A DNA stretch of 49,824 bases from the NCBI GenBank assembly GCA_964486075.1, contig CAZALU010000015.1, forward strand, positions 1-49,824. Reading direction: 5' to 3'. Shown piece by piece: positions 32,948 through 42,207 of this stretch (its first letter is position 1; every line of letters starts with the position of its first letter). A model generated the notes under the pieces. The model did no database searches, was not told the origin of the DNA, and worked only from the letters and a program-made list of their open reading frames with translations. This stretch comes from JAHIJO01 sp964486075 (lineage in GTDB: Bacteria; Verrucomicrobiota; Kiritimatiellia; JAAZAB01). Position numbers and translations under genes: made by a program.

Positions 32948-33824
32948 GGCCGTTATTCCCGCTGCCGGATTTGGAACTCGATTTCTGCCGGCGTCCAAAT
33001 CGCAGCCCAAGGAAATGTTGCCGATCGTTGATACCCCGACGATTCAGTACGTGGTTGAGGAGGCCGTTGCTTCCGGCATCACCGATATCCTGATGGTCAT
33101 CGGCAAGGGCAAGCGGGCGATCGAAGAGCACTTTGATCGCAATTTCGATTTGGAAGCCGAACTGGAAGCCAAGAACAAACTGCAAGAGTTGGCAACGTTG
33201 CGTCGGATTTCCGACTTGGCCAATGTCCATTTTGTTTGGCAGAAAACACTCAAAGGACTGGGGGATGCCGTGGCTTGTGCCCAGTGCCATGTCGGCCAGG
33301 AGCCGTTCGCACTCCTACTGGGGGACACCATCGTGGAATCTCCCACCCCGGTCACGCGGCAGCTGATGGAAGTGTTTGATCGTTACCAGGAATCGGTTGT
33401 GGCCCTGGAAACTGTCGATCCGGAAAAGGTTGATCGTTACGGGATCATGGCCGGCAGTTCCATTGCCAACAACCTGTTTCTGATCGATGATTTTGTCGAA
33501 AAACCCGAACCGGGCCAGGCCCCATCGAACTTGGCCATCGCCGGGCGTTATATCCTGACCTCCGATATTTTTGAATACATTACTAAGACTGCTGCTGGAA
33601 AAAACAGCGAGATTCAGCTCACGGATGCCATGCGCCTGATGGTAAAAAATCGGGCCATGTACGGCCTGAGATTTGACGGCGCCCGCTATGATATCGGCAA
33701 TAAACTGGATTTTATCAAGACCAATCTGGTGTTTGGCCTTAAACGGAATGACTTGCGCGAAGATTTACAGGAATTCGTTAACGAACTGGCCAACAAGCTT
33801 CACACGACAGAACCAAATGTATGA
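32937..33824 (+). CDS. galU: UTP--glucose-1-phosphate uridylyltransferase (GalU type)
   Basis: It couples UTP with a sugar-1-phosphate to give a UDP-sugar and pyrophosphate. The 295 residues start MIRKAVIPAAGFGTRFLPAS with KSQPKEMLPIVDTPTIQYVV, the nucleotide-binding and uridylyl-transfer region. LLGDTIVESP, GRYILTSDIFEYI and DIGNKLDFIKTNLVFGL follow. The length is that of GalU. AAGGAG precedes the ATG, which lies inside the kinase 3' end, so translation is coupled. With a glucuronokinase-like partner the substrate could be glucuronate-1-P as well as glucose-1-P; classic GalU signatures favour glucose-1-P as the main one. Confidence 0.92.
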   Translation: MIRKAVIPAAGFGTRFLPASKSQPKEMLPIVDTPTIQYVVEEAVASGITDILMVIGKGKRAIEEHFDRNFDLEAELEAKNKLQELATLRRISDLANVHFVWQKTLKGLGDAVACAQCHVGQEPFALLLGDTIVESPTPVTRQLMEVFDRYQESVVALETVDPEKVDRYGIMAGSSIANNLFLIDDFVEKPEPGQAPSNLAIAGRYILTSDIFEYITKTAAGKNSEIQLTDAMRLMVKNRAMYGLRFDGARYDIGNKLDFIKTNLVFGLKRNDLREDLQEFVNELANKLHTTEPNV

Positions 33825-33893
33825 AACATCAACCACTCATGCCGACTTTGTCCGCTCTGCGTGCTGCCGTGCATAGCGGAAGGAGAGATGCCC

Positions 33894-35858
33894 ATGCCCG
33901 CTGAGCGCATTGTGGTCGTGGAAGACGAAAGCATCGTGGCCAAGGATATTCAGAGCAGTCTATTGCACCTTGGTTACGTGGTGCCGGCCGTTTTTTCCTC
34001 CGGCGAAGATGTGCTGGCCAAGATTCACGAGTTAAAACCGGATTTGGTTTTAATGGATATCCTCCTGAAGGGGCGCATGGACGGGATCACGGCGGCCGAG
34101 CAAATCCGTGCCCGATTTCCGATTCCCGTTGTTTTTCTGACCGCCTATATCGATGACCAGACATTGAAACGCGCCAAGATTTCACAGGCTTTCGGTTACC
34201 TGCTCAAGCCATTTGAGGAAAGGGAATTACGCACTACGATTGAAATGGCGCTTTACCGGAATACGATGGAGCGCAAGCTGAAGGAAAGCCGGGAATGGTT
34301 AGAAACAACCCTGCGTTGCCTGGGTGATGCCGTGATTGCCACCGACGCCGGCGACGGCATTCAACTTATTAATCCGATCGCCGAAGTGTTGACCGGCTGG
34401 TCGCCGGCCGAGGCCATCGGACGTAAACTGGCTGATGTTTTTTGCTTGAAAGATCGGGCCCAGCAGCTTGTCTTGGAAAAAATACAAGTCCAGAGCGCGA
34501 ACGGGCAGGCGGGATCGGAATTCGGCAAGGATTCCATCTTGGTTTCCCGGGACGGGCACCCCGTCCCCATTGACTTCAACGTGGCGCCCATCTTGGGCGG
34601 AGTGGCAAGCGCCCCTTTGGGCATTGTTGTTGTTTTTCGTGATGTGTCCAGTCGGATCCATGCCGAGGACCGCGAACGCGATCTCCAGGAGCGGCTGTCC
34701 CGTTCCAAACGCATGGAGGCTTTGGGGGTTTTAGCGGGCGGTGTCGCCAATGACCTGCACAACATCCTGGGCCCGATCGCGGATTACCATGATTTGATCA
34801 TGAAGAATCTGCCGCCGGATAGTCCCCTCCGCGCCGATCTAGATATCATTAAGAACTCGTCGCACAAGGCCCTGGATATCGTGCATGATCTGCTCACGCT
34901 GGGGCGCATCGGGCACGCGCCTCTGGAACCGTTGGCATTGAAAAGCATTATTAGTGCCTGCTTGAAATCGTCGGGGCTCCGCGCTCTGCAAACCAAGGCA
35001 CCCCTTGTGGAGATTGAGAGTCACTTGGAATCGAACCTCTCTCCTTTCATGGGGTCCCGTCAGCACCTGCGGGCAATTGTCATGAACTTGATCATCAATG
35101 CTTTTGACGCCATGCCGGAGGGTGGGCGTTTGACTTTGACCGCCGTGCAGCAGGAATTGACTCAACCTTTTGAAGGTTATGAGATTATCGCCCCGGGAAA
35201 ATATATTATTTTGCGTGTTACGGATACCGGCGCGGGGATTCGTGAGGAAGATATCACCCGTATTTTTGAGCCATTTTATACCAGGCGTAACTTGGAATGG
35301 CAGAGCGGGAGCGGTCTGGGACTGGCTCTGGTCTACGGCGTCGTCAAGGATCACAAGGGCTTTCTGGACGTGTCTTCTGAGCTGGGTAAGGGGTCCGATT
35401 TCGCCGTGTATTTTCCGGTTGCGGAAACGTCGCTCGAAATCACCCACAAGCCCGAGCTGGCAGAAAATCGGGGCACGGAAACCATACTGGTCGTGGACGA
35501 TGAGGAGGAACAGCGTAAGAATATCGTCCGCTGGCTGCGCAGCTGCGGTTACCAAGTGCTCGCGGCCGCTAACGGCCGGGCTGCCTTTGATATCTTCCGG
35601 AATGAAACCGGACCCAGCGAGGCGCCCATTGATCTTGTGCTGCTGGACATGATCATGGGCGACGAATGGGATGGACTGGATACGTACCGGAATATTCTGA
35701 CCGTAAAATCCAAACAGAAGGCTATTATTATCAGCGGATTGTCGATTACCAATCGCATCCAGGATGCCCTGCGCCTTGGCGCCGGACAATATCTGCAGAA
35801 GCCCTGCGCGCTGGAGGAAATCGGTAAAGCCATCCGTTTGGAGTTGGATAAGCCGTAG
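33894..35858 (+). CDS. Hybrid two-component protein (REC-PAS-HisKA-HATPase-REC) with altered H-box
   Basis: The 654-residue protein has a receiver domain (about 4-118; Asp55 in LVLMDILL, YLLKPF), a PAS domain (about 138-255), a HisKA-type helical region, an HATPase domain and a second receiver (about 512-645; LVLLDM, YLQKP). HATPase signatures are NLIINAFDAMPEGG, DTGAGI and GSGLGLALVYG. The H-box reads LGVLAGGVANDLHNILG: Asn286 (codon 34749-34751) replaces the usual phospho-acceptor His, while a His appears three residues later. It may be a non-phosphorylating or unusual regulator. AGGAG at 33881-33885, eight bases before ATG 33894, sets the start. No membrane helix, so it is cytosolic. No DNA-binding output domain is present. 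Confidence 0.88.
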   Translation: MPAERIVVVEDESIVAKDIQSSLLHLGYVVPAVFSSGEDVLAKIHELKPDLVLMDILLKGRMDGITAAEQIRARFPIPVVFLTAYIDDQTLKRAKISQAFGYLLKPFEERELRTTIEMALYRNTMERKLKESREWLETTLRCLGDAVIATDAGDGIQLINPIAEVLTGWSPAEAIGRKLADVFCLKDRAQQLVLEKIQVQSANGQAGSEFGKDSILVSRDGHPVPIDFNVAPILGGVASAPLGIVVVFRDVSSRIHAEDRERDLQERLSRSKRMEALGVLAGGVANDLHNILGPIADYHDLIMKNLPPDSPLRADLDIIKNSSHKALDIVHDLLTLGRIGHAPLEPLALKSIISACLKSSGLRALQTKAPLVEIESHLESNLSPFMGSRQHLRAIVMNLIINAFDAMPEGGRLTLTAVQQELTQPFEGYEIIAPGKYIILRVTDTGAGIREEDITRIFEPFYTRRNLEWQSGSGLGLALVYGVVKDHKGFLDVSSELGKGSDFAVYFPVAETSLEITHKPELAENRGTETILVVDDEEEQRKNIVRWLRSCGYQVLAAANGRAAFDIFRNETGPSEAPIDLVLLDMIMGDEWDGLDTYRNILTVKSKQKAIIISGLSITNRIQDALRLGAGQYLQKPCALEEIGKAIRLELDKP

Positions 35859-35897
35859 CAGATCGCGAAATAAACAATAAAATCAGCGGAGGAAAAC

Positions 35898-36083
35898 ATG
35901 GGCAAGAGCGTTTGCAAAGGTTTGCATAGTGGTCATTTGTGTGTGCTGGCCAGCAATGGGGATTTTGAGCAAATCAAAGAGCTGGCAATAGAACCGCGTT
36001 TTATTTGTTTCAACTGTGGCCGCGTAGCCAAGCATAAAAAAAATCTCTGCAATCCCATGCCCCTTGAGCAGGCCGATGCCTGA
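35898..36083 (+). CDS. Small cysteine-motif protein of unknown function
   Basis: The 61-residue product has CFNCGRVAKHKKNLCNP near the C-terminus, a CxxC followed by a third Cys, which suggests metal binding. A hydrophobic/acidic N-terminal half (LHSGHLCVLASNGDFEQIKELAIEP) precedes it. GGAGG six bases before the ATG is a strong ribosome binding site, so the gene is probably real. It starts 40 bases past the hybrid sensor gene and may belong to the same transcript. Confidence 0.7.
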   Translation: MGKSVCKGLHSGHLCVLASNGDFEQIKELAIEPRFICFNCGRVAKHKKNLCNPMPLEQADA

Positions 36084-36093
36084 CTACCGAAAA

Positions 36094-38250
36094 TTAACTT
36101 GGCATGCCTTTGGTCCAGTCATGGATTAGAAGCGGTTGCTGTTCCTGAAGCGCCATGGCTTTCAGCTCCACTGGCGTTGCGCCAACGCAAAGGCGGAAAC
36201 GGAATTCATGTTCCCCCTGGTCCGTATGCCGATAGCGCCAGTTCTCCTTCAATTTGCACGGATCGTGCCAGGCGTAAGGCGGAGATCGAAGCAGGCTGAA
36301 CCGGATGGCCCGCTCGGTCCCGTCCAGGCTGAAACAGTCGGGAGAGGCGAATCCGAACGGTTCCGCGCCGGGTGGTCGCAATAAAGTCCAGTCGTGCAGC
36401 GGGAATTCATGACCGTTTTGCGGTCGCCGGACGCTTCCCCCGGGAACACCGTCTTCGCGCTCCAGAATCGGCGTGGCCAAAGGAATCGTCAACTTGGCCA
36501 GTTGAAATTCCTGGGCCCATAAAATACGGATATCTATATCCAGGATCGGATGCTGGCGGTAAACCCGCGCCCAAAGCGACAGGCGGCTGGCGCCAAATCC
36601 GGCATCAACCCGAATTGAAGCGCGCAGAGGGCCACTTTCCTCGACCACTATCCGGTCCAGCGCAAAGGCACCCACGACTTCCGTTCCATAGCCCGGCTGT
36701 CCATGGCTCCATGTGTCGCTGAGGTCGGGCAGAACTTGCACGCTCCATCCTTGTTGAGCGTTAAGCGCCGAGTTCTGGCTGTCCGCCGGCCGCGCAAATA
36801 AAAGATCGGATCCTGCTCCCGGCCGCACATGCCAACTGCTGTTGGAGAGCTGCGTGTCCAGAATAGCGACATCAGTGTCAATCTTTGCCGTATGGGTTGC
36901 ATCATCGAGCAATCGGAAGACGCGTAACGCGCCCGGTTCAATTTCAACGGGCCAAAGCAGGAGGCCGGGCGGGATGCAAAGGTGGGATTCTTGTAAGAGA
37001 TGTTGGTGGGGTAATTCCTTGGCGTTTTCGTCAAGTAGGCGACCTCTAAAGGCGCCCCATCCGAGCCAGGGCTCGTGGCGTGCGAAGCCCCGGAAGGCCA
37101 CCGAGGATGGATTGAATACAACTATACGTTGAGCAGGATCCGGCGGTAGATGCCGACAGTGCCGCAATAGAGTGGTCTGCGTGATCCGGTCGGCCGTGTC
37201 CCTGGCCGCGCCGAGCTGGTCGCGGGCATCTTCGTACGCCGTCGCGATGCTGGATCCGGCCAATATATCGTGAAACTGGTTAAAGAGGGTAGTGGTCCAT
37301 GCCGCCTCGATTTGGCGCCCTGCCTCCGCCGGAACTTCGGCTGGAAAAGATTCAACGGTTTTTTCAGCCGACAGCAATCCGTATTCCGCGCGGCGCATGT
37401 GCCGCTTGATATCACGGACCACGGAGTAGCAGCCGATGGCATGATATTGCAGTTCACCTTGTACTTTAGGCAGAATGGATTGGTGCGGCTTCACGGCGTT
37501 AAAGAAAGCACGCGGATGTGACAAGACAAGGGTTGCGCCGGAAATGGCCGTGCGCTGGCTGCGGATCCATTCGATCTGGCGCCGGGTGGGCCCGCCACCA
37601 TGATCGCAAACACCGTAGAAGCACATAACATGACCGATCCGTGGATCCGCTGCCGCTACGGCGGCCCGGATCTGATCGGTAAGATCTTCGCGGTACTCCC
37701 CATAACCGCCCGCCATGCGCCACGCCAGCACTTCTGCGCCGTCGGACGAACTCCAACGGAACAGGGAACCCGGCAATGCCATTTCACTCTCCCCAGGGCG
37801 CGTGAATACATACGAATCATACCCGGCCTCGACCAGAAACCGCGGCAACATGGCATTATGCCCAAAACTGTCCACATTAAACCCCACCGTTATATCCAGT
37901 CCGAATGTATCGCGGAAATAGGCCTTGCCGATCGAAGCCTGGCGTCGAAAGGATTCCGCAGTGGGCAGGTTGCAATCCGGCTGGACCACCCATCCGCCCA
38001 CAATTTGCCACTGCCCGCCGAGGACATGGCCGCGAATGCGATCGAAAAGCTCCGGGTCGAGATGCTGCACCTGCCGGTGCACCCACATATCGCTGCAGGC
38101 TAACACGAAATCCGGATAGGCATCCATCAGGTCCGCCGCGCTCCGGCAGGTGTTAAGCACTTCCCCGGCGCCGGTTGGCCAGCGCCAAAGCCAGACCGGA
38201 TCCAAGTGCGCGTGACCGATCATGTGTACGATTATTGAATCGTTAGCCAT
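36094..38250 (-). CDS. Alpha-mannosidase, GH38 family
   Basis: The 718-residue glycosidase hydrolyses alpha-mannosides with retention. The N-terminal zinc site HAHLDPVWLW (His13, His15, Asp17) and the nucleophile in VGFNVDSFGHN (Asp127) are intact. FNQFHDILAGSSI marks the end of the catalytic region. The C-terminal half is strand-rich, with TEVVGAFALDRIVVEESGPLRA typical of GH38. No signal peptide is visible, so it probably acts in the cytoplasm on small mannosides. AGGA 10-12 bases before ATG 38250 supports the start. It is divergent from the flavin oxidoreductase across 260 bases and its stop lies 11 bases from the end of the small Cys gene. Confidence 0.9.
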   Translation of the reverse strand: MANDSIIVHMIGHAHLDPVWLWRWPTGAGEVLNTCRSAADLMDAYPDFVLACSDMWVHRQVQHLDPELFDRIRGHVLGGQWQIVGGWVVQPDCNLPTAESFRRQASIGKAYFRDTFGLDITVGFNVDSFGHNAMLPRFLVEAGYDSYVFTRPGESEMALPGSLFRWSSSDGAEVLAWRMAGGYGEYREDLTDQIRAAVAAADPRIGHVMCFYGVCDHGGGPTRRQIEWIRSQRTAISGATLVLSHPRAFFNAVKPHQSILPKVQGELQYHAIGCYSVVRDIKRHMRRAEYGLLSAEKTVESFPAEVPAEAGRQIEAAWTTTLFNQFHDILAGSSIATAYEDARDQLGAARDTADRITQTTLLRHCRHLPPDPAQRIVVFNPSSVAFRGFARHEPWLGWGAFRGRLLDENAKELPHQHLLQESHLCIPPGLLLWPVEIEPGALRVFRLLDDATHTAKIDTDVAILDTQLSNSSWHVRPGAGSDLLFARPADSQNSALNAQQGWSVQVLPDLSDTWSHGQPGYGTEVVGAFALDRIVVEESGPLRASIRVDAGFGASRLSLWARVYRQHPILDIDIRILWAQEFQLAKLTIPLATPILEREDGVPGGSVRRPQNGHEFPLHDWTLLRPPGAEPFGFASPDCFSLDGTERAIRFSLLRSPPYAWHDPCKLKENWRYRHTDQGEHEFRFRLCVGATPVELKAMALQEQQPLLIHDWTKGMPS

Positions 38251-38511
38251 AATTTTTTCCTGTCTTTAGAAACACGTTATTCTTGGGGTAAAAGGAATCT
38301 AATATCAGCCCGGCATCTATACAAGGCCCGAAATCGCGCCGAGCTAATTCAATGTATAAGCAAAAGAGGCGATTCATAAATACACACTATCGCTGAGCAG
38401 CTCCAAGCATTTATTTCTTGCTGCATGCGGGGGCGGTAAGCTATTGTTTATTGGCAGGTGCCATCAGACTATGCCTGTCTGTTTTGCATAGCTTCTGATT
38501 AGAAGGCCCTG

Positions 38512-39681
38512 ATGGACCATCGGTTTATTGCCATGCCAACCCTATTCGAGCCCCTGAAGATCAAGAACTTGACGCTGCCTGTGCGACTGGTGCGCAGCGC
38601 CACTGCCGAGCGCCAGGATCCGGAACAGGCCGAATCCGGTCGGCAGCTTGGCGCCATGTATGCCGAGTTGGTGCGTGGCGGCATAGGCCTGTTGGTCGCT
38701 GGGCATATTGGCGTGCATCCGAACGGCCGGGTTGACCCGCGTATGCCTGGCTTGTATGATATTCGCCATGCTGAAATCTTCCGCGAAGCAACCGCGATAA
38801 CCCATGCCGCCGGCGGATTGCTCATGGCCCAGCTCAACCATGCGGGCGGGCGGGCCCAGCCGGATGGAGTCGATCCGGTGTGCGTCTCATTCCTGCCGGA
38901 TCGCCCGCATGACCCGATGCGCGGCGCACCCCTTGATTCCGCGATGATCGAAATCCTCGTTGCCGCCTTTGCCCGATCAGCCGGCATGGCTCAAACGCTC
39001 GGCATGGATGGCGTTGAAATCCATGCTGCACATGGATATCTCGGCAGCCAGTTCCTGTCATTGGCAGCCAATCGCCGTCAAGATAACTGGGGTGGATCGA
39101 TCAAAAATAGATCCCGCTTCCTGCGGACTGTCATTCGGGAAATTCGAGCGGTCGTCGGATCCGCTTTCCCAGTGGGCATGAAACTGGGCGCCGTGGATGG
39201 CGATCCTAGCGGATTGCAGCTCGAAGATTCGTTACGAGCCGCAGAATGGTTCCAGGAAGATGGCCTGGATTTTATCGAAATATCGGGGGCGTTTCACGCC
39301 GATATCTGCGCACGCCATGTTAAGCCCGGCGGACGCGAGGGCTATTTCCTGCCCATGGCCCGGCATTTCAAGGAGAGATTATCCATTCCCGTAATTGCCG
39401 TTGGCGGTTTTCGTAGTTTGGCGTTTATGAACGAGGCTCTTGAATCGGGCGCCTGCGATGCGATCGCCGCCTCGCGTCCCCTGATCCGGCAACCTAATTT
39501 TTTACATGTTCTCCGTAGAAATGAGCCGATCGAGTGCATAAGCTGCAACCTGTGCCTGTTCCACAACGACCAGCCGACTCAATGCTATGCCCGCATCCGC
39601 CAGGCGGCGAAGCCAAAGGCATTCGGCAGTGAGTTGCAATCAGTTAGTAAGTGTGACAAAAGGTGTAGCGCCACTCGATGA
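38512..39681 (+). CDS. NADH:flavin oxidoreductase, Old Yellow Enzyme family with FeS cysteines
   Basis: The 389-residue protein has an OYE-like TIM barrel. The hallmark GVEIHAAHGYLGSQFLS leads into the catalytic/flavin region with DNWGGSIKNRSRF, and IPVIAVGGFRS binds the FMN phosphate. The C-terminus has CISCNLCLFHNDQPTQCYARI. Its four cysteines (CxxCxxC plus a distal Cys) match the 4Fe-4S site of the 2,4-dienoyl-CoA reductase subgroup. The second half of DCR-type enzymes (FAD/NAD(H) domains) is absent. The substrate is unknown; aldehyde, enone or aromatic alkene reduction is possible. AGAAGG five bases before ATG 38512 supports the start; ATG 38533 is an alternative. Confidence 0.88.
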   Translation: MDHRFIAMPTLFEPLKIKNLTLPVRLVRSATAERQDPEQAESGRQLGAMYAELVRGGIGLLVAGHIGVHPNGRVDPRMPGLYDIRHAEIFREATAITHAAGGLLMAQLNHAGGRAQPDGVDPVCVSFLPDRPHDPMRGAPLDSAMIEILVAAFARSAGMAQTLGMDGVEIHAAHGYLGSQFLSLAANRRQDNWGGSIKNRSRFLRTVIREIRAVVGSAFPVGMKLGAVDGDPSGLQLEDSLRAAEWFQEDGLDFIEISGAFHADICARHVKPGGREGYFLPMARHFKERLSIPVIAVGGFRSLAFMNEALESGACDAIAASRPLIRQPNFLHVLRRNEPIECISCNLCLFHNDQPTQCYARIRQAAKPKAFGSELQSVSKCDKRCSATR

Positions 39682-39991
39682 GCGGATACAGCTCTTTCAT
39701 TAAGGATCATCGACTGGATAACCGGGTTGAAATCGTGACTTGACTTTATTGCCTGGTTATTGAGAAAGTATGTAATACATCAGTTATCGGTGGGGGCAAA
39801 GCAAACATCAAGCTGTAGCCGTAATTAGGCCGGGGCGTATTGTTGGTTCTCTGACAAGACGATCTGCCTGCTTGCAATGCCTCGCATAACGAATGTTTTA
39901 GAGTAGCCGTCCGATTATTTTATAGTTTCTGACCAATTGCGAAGCTATTCGTAGCACGCTGGACATCAGAACCCTTTTGCGATAGATAATC
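39682..39991. other. Intergenic region before psd
   Basis: About 310 bases without a gene. I see scattered AT-rich words, including TTGACTTTATTG near 39741, but no properly spaced promoter pair, hairpin or repeat. Confidence 0.4.
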
Positions 39992-40687
39992 ATGGATATT
40001 CCAATCGTCAAAGAAGTGCTGCCTTTTTTTATCGGATGTCTGGTGCTGTTTGGCGGGCTGACCCTTGTCTTACGGCTGCTGAAATGGCGCCGGACGGCCT
40101 GGGTCTTTTTGCTCCTGGCTCTCATCTCGGCTTGCTATATGCTGTATTTCTTCCGGGATCCCGTGCGTCAGCCGCCCTCGAATCCGGCGGCGGTGGTGGC
40201 CGGCGCCGACGGAGTTGTGATGAGCGTCAAGGAAATGCCGGAAAACCAATTTTTGAAGACCGAAACCGTGCGCATCAGTATTTTTCTCAGCCTGCTGGAT
40301 GTCCACGTCAACCGGGCGCCCGTAGCCGGCCATATAACTTTTCTGCAATATTATCCCGGCGCTCGTTATTTCACCTTCCAAGAAAAATCGTCCGATTTTA
40401 ACCAGCACAATTCGATTCTGATCGAGGGTCCGCGGACCCGTTGCCTGGTCAACCAGATTGTCGGCCCGGTTGCGCGCCGGGTGGTATACTGGCTCAAGTT
40501 GGATCAACAGGTGGCGCTCGGCGAACGAATCGGCATGATGAAGTTCGGATCCCGCTTGGATATGTATTTACCCAAGGACGATGTGACCGTCGTGACTAAA
40601 AAAGGTGACCGGGTCCAGGCCGGGGTAACCATAGTCGCCACGATTAATACCAAACCAGAGACGGCAACCACGGAGACGCTCCCATGA
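39992..40687 (+). CDS. psd: Phosphatidylserine decarboxylase proenzyme (short, PSD-A type)
   Basis: It turns phosphatidylserine into phosphatidylethanolamine. The 231-residue protein is the short form with two N-terminal membrane helices (about 9-30 and 36-54). The catalytic core has VAGADGVVMSVKE, LSLLDVHVNRAPVAG and the self-cleavage site FGSR (Gly186/Ser187 in GMMKFGSRLDMYLP), at which the pyruvoyl group forms. The His of VHVNR is conserved. The stop overlaps pssA by ATGA. A short C-terminal extension after VTIVATI is Thr/Glu-rich and probably unimportant. Confidence 0.93.
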   Translation: MDIPIVKEVLPFFIGCLVLFGGLTLVLRLLKWRRTAWVFLLLALISACYMLYFFRDPVRQPPSNPAAVVAGADGVVMSVKEMPENQFLKTETVRISIFLSLLDVHVNRAPVAGHITFLQYYPGARYFTFQEKSSDFNQHNSILIEGPRTRCLVNQIVGPVARRVVYWLKLDQQVALGERIGMMKFGSRLDMYLPKDDVTVVTKKGDRVQAGVTIVATINTKPETATTETLP

Positions 40688-41454
40688 CTTGGCGTCAAAA
40701 AATTCCAACTGTCATCACGCTGGCCGCTATGCTCTGCGGCTTTTTTAGCATCCTGCTGGCCCTTGAAGGCCGCGAGAATTTTCTGTTATCGGCCCAGTTT
40801 ATCATGCTGGCCCTGATTCTTGATGGATTGGACGGCAACTTGGCCAGGCTTTTGAAGGGAACCAGCTCGTTTGGCGCAGAACTGGATACCTATGTGGACC
40901 TGACTGCTTTTGGGTTGGCGCCGGCCATTCTTATTTACCAGGTGACCTTACAAAGACATGTCGATTGGAAGATTTTAATGACGGCCATGGTGGTCCTGTC
41001 CGGCGTTATCCGTTTGGCGCGCTTTAAAGTAGAGGATCCGCATCGCGGTCAGGCTGGCTATTGTGGATTACCGATTACGGTTAGTGGTGCTTGGGTGGCA
41101 CTTTTCGTGTTTTTAAGCGAGACTCCTCAGTTTGGCGCATTTTTCCGGCTCAGTGAGGGGCCGATAGGTGCTTTCTTCTTGATAGGCGTTATTGTAATGA
41201 TCAGCTTGCAGGTTTCTAACGTGCGCTATCCGAAGCCCAGCAAAATAATGGCGGTGTTCATTCCTTGCATAGTGCTGGTTGGCTTGCTTTTTTATCCTTC
41301 AAAGACCGTGTCCTCAAAGGCAGCCCTGCTGATGCTGGGCTTGGGGGTAATTTATCTCATTTTCGGTCCATTGTTCGTCAAGTTCAGAAAATCCCGATCG
41401 TCGGCCCAGCCAGCGGAGTGTGAAGTGCAAAAGGAAGCCACTCTTGAATCATGA
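40684..41454 (+). CDS. pssA: CDP-diacylglycerol--serine O-phosphatidyltransferase
   Basis: It makes phosphatidylserine from CDP-diacylglycerol and serine, and its product feeds the preceding psd. The 256-residue membrane protein has about seven helices. The CDP-alcohol phosphotransferase motif is exact: Asp47, Asp50-Gly51, Ala54-Arg55, Gly64, Asp68, Asp72 in LDGLDGNLARLLKGTSSFG. VDLTAFGLAPAILIYQ, RLARFKVEDPHRG and GLPITVSGA are as in PssA II of Bacillus type. ATGA overlaps link it to psd before and to the uracil-DNA glycosylase after, giving a psd-pssA-udg unit. Confidence 0.92.
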   Translation: MTWRQKIPTVITLAAMLCGFFSILLALEGRENFLLSAQFIMLALILDGLDGNLARLLKGTSSFGAELDTYVDLTAFGLAPAILIYQVTLQRHVDWKILMTAMVVLSGVIRLARFKVEDPHRGQAGYCGLPITVSGAWVALFVFLSETPQFGAFFRLSEGPIGAFFLIGVIVMISLQVSNVRYPKPSKIMAVFIPCIVLVGLLFYPSKTVSSKAALLMLGLGVIYLIFGPLFVKFRKSRSSAQPAECEVQKEATLES

Positions 41455-42158
41455 ATATATGCGCGGGATATGTCGAGTGTATTGTCGATCAGCTGCTGGC
41501 TTATCTTGAACAAATGAAGGATGATGGCATAACTGAAATCGAGCTTGCCCGGGCCACACCGGCGCACAATGCGCACGTCAACCCGGATTTAACGTCCATT
41601 GCAGCCAGGATTGCCGTCTGTACCCAATGTTCTCTCCATAAAACAAGGACAAAAACGGTTCCCGGACAAGGGAATGCCCATCCCGAGATAGTGTTTGTCG
41701 GGGAAGGACCCGGCGCGGATGAAGATCTTCAGGGACTGGCCTTTGTCGGGCGAGCCGGGAAACTCTTGACCCGGCTGATCGTCCGGATGGGATTGCAGCG
41801 GGAAGATGTATTCATTGCCAATGTGCTGAAATGCCGGCCACCCGACAACCGCAAGCCGTTACCGGAAGAGATGACAGCCTGTCTGCCGTTTCTCAAGGAG
41901 CAAATCGCGAGTCTCGCTCCGAAGGTGATTGTGACGCTCGGGGCAACCGCTTTGGAAGGCTTGTTTCCAGCCCTGGGCAAAATTGCTATTACCCGTCTGC
42001 GCGGGCAATGGATGGAGTACGAAAATATAGCCCTGATGCCAACCTTCCACCCCTCCTATTTGTTGCGCAACCCACCGGCCATGTGGGATGTTTGGAATGA
42101 TATGCAGGCAGTGCTCAAGCGCCTGGGGCGCACCCCGCCGCCTAAGAAACTCGGGTAA
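41451..42158 (+). CDS. Uracil-DNA glycosylase, family 4 (4Fe-4S)
   Basis: It removes uracil from DNA as the first step of base excision repair. The 235-residue protein has the family-4 cluster cysteines: CTQC near residue 58, then KCRPP and ACLPF. Its active-site motif is FVGEGPGADEDLQGLAFVGRAGKLL, and the DNA-binding HPSYLLR is near the C-terminus. The N-terminal 40 residues form a helical extension (VDQLLAYLEQMKDDGITE). The start overlaps the pssA stop as ATGA, an unusual partner for a membrane-lipid gene. It converges with nagA. Confidence 0.9.
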   Translation: MNICAGYVECIVDQLLAYLEQMKDDGITEIELARATPAHNAHVNPDLTSIAARIAVCTQCSLHKTRTKTVPGQGNAHPEIVFVGEGPGADEDLQGLAFVGRAGKLLTRLIVRMGLQREDVFIANVLKCRPPDNRKPLPEEMTACLPFLKEQIASLAPKVIVTLGATALEGLFPALGKIAITRLRGQWMEYENIALMPTFHPSYLLRNPPAMWDVWNDMQAVLKRLGRTPPPKKLG

Positions 42159-42207
42159 GACGATCGGCCTTTATTCCAGAATCGCAACCTGATATTTTTC
42201 GTCGGAA

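Noticed and set aside
39741..39780. TTGACTTTATTG as promoter of psd
   Set aside because: No -10 hexamer lies at 16-18 bases, and the start codon is over 200 bases away.
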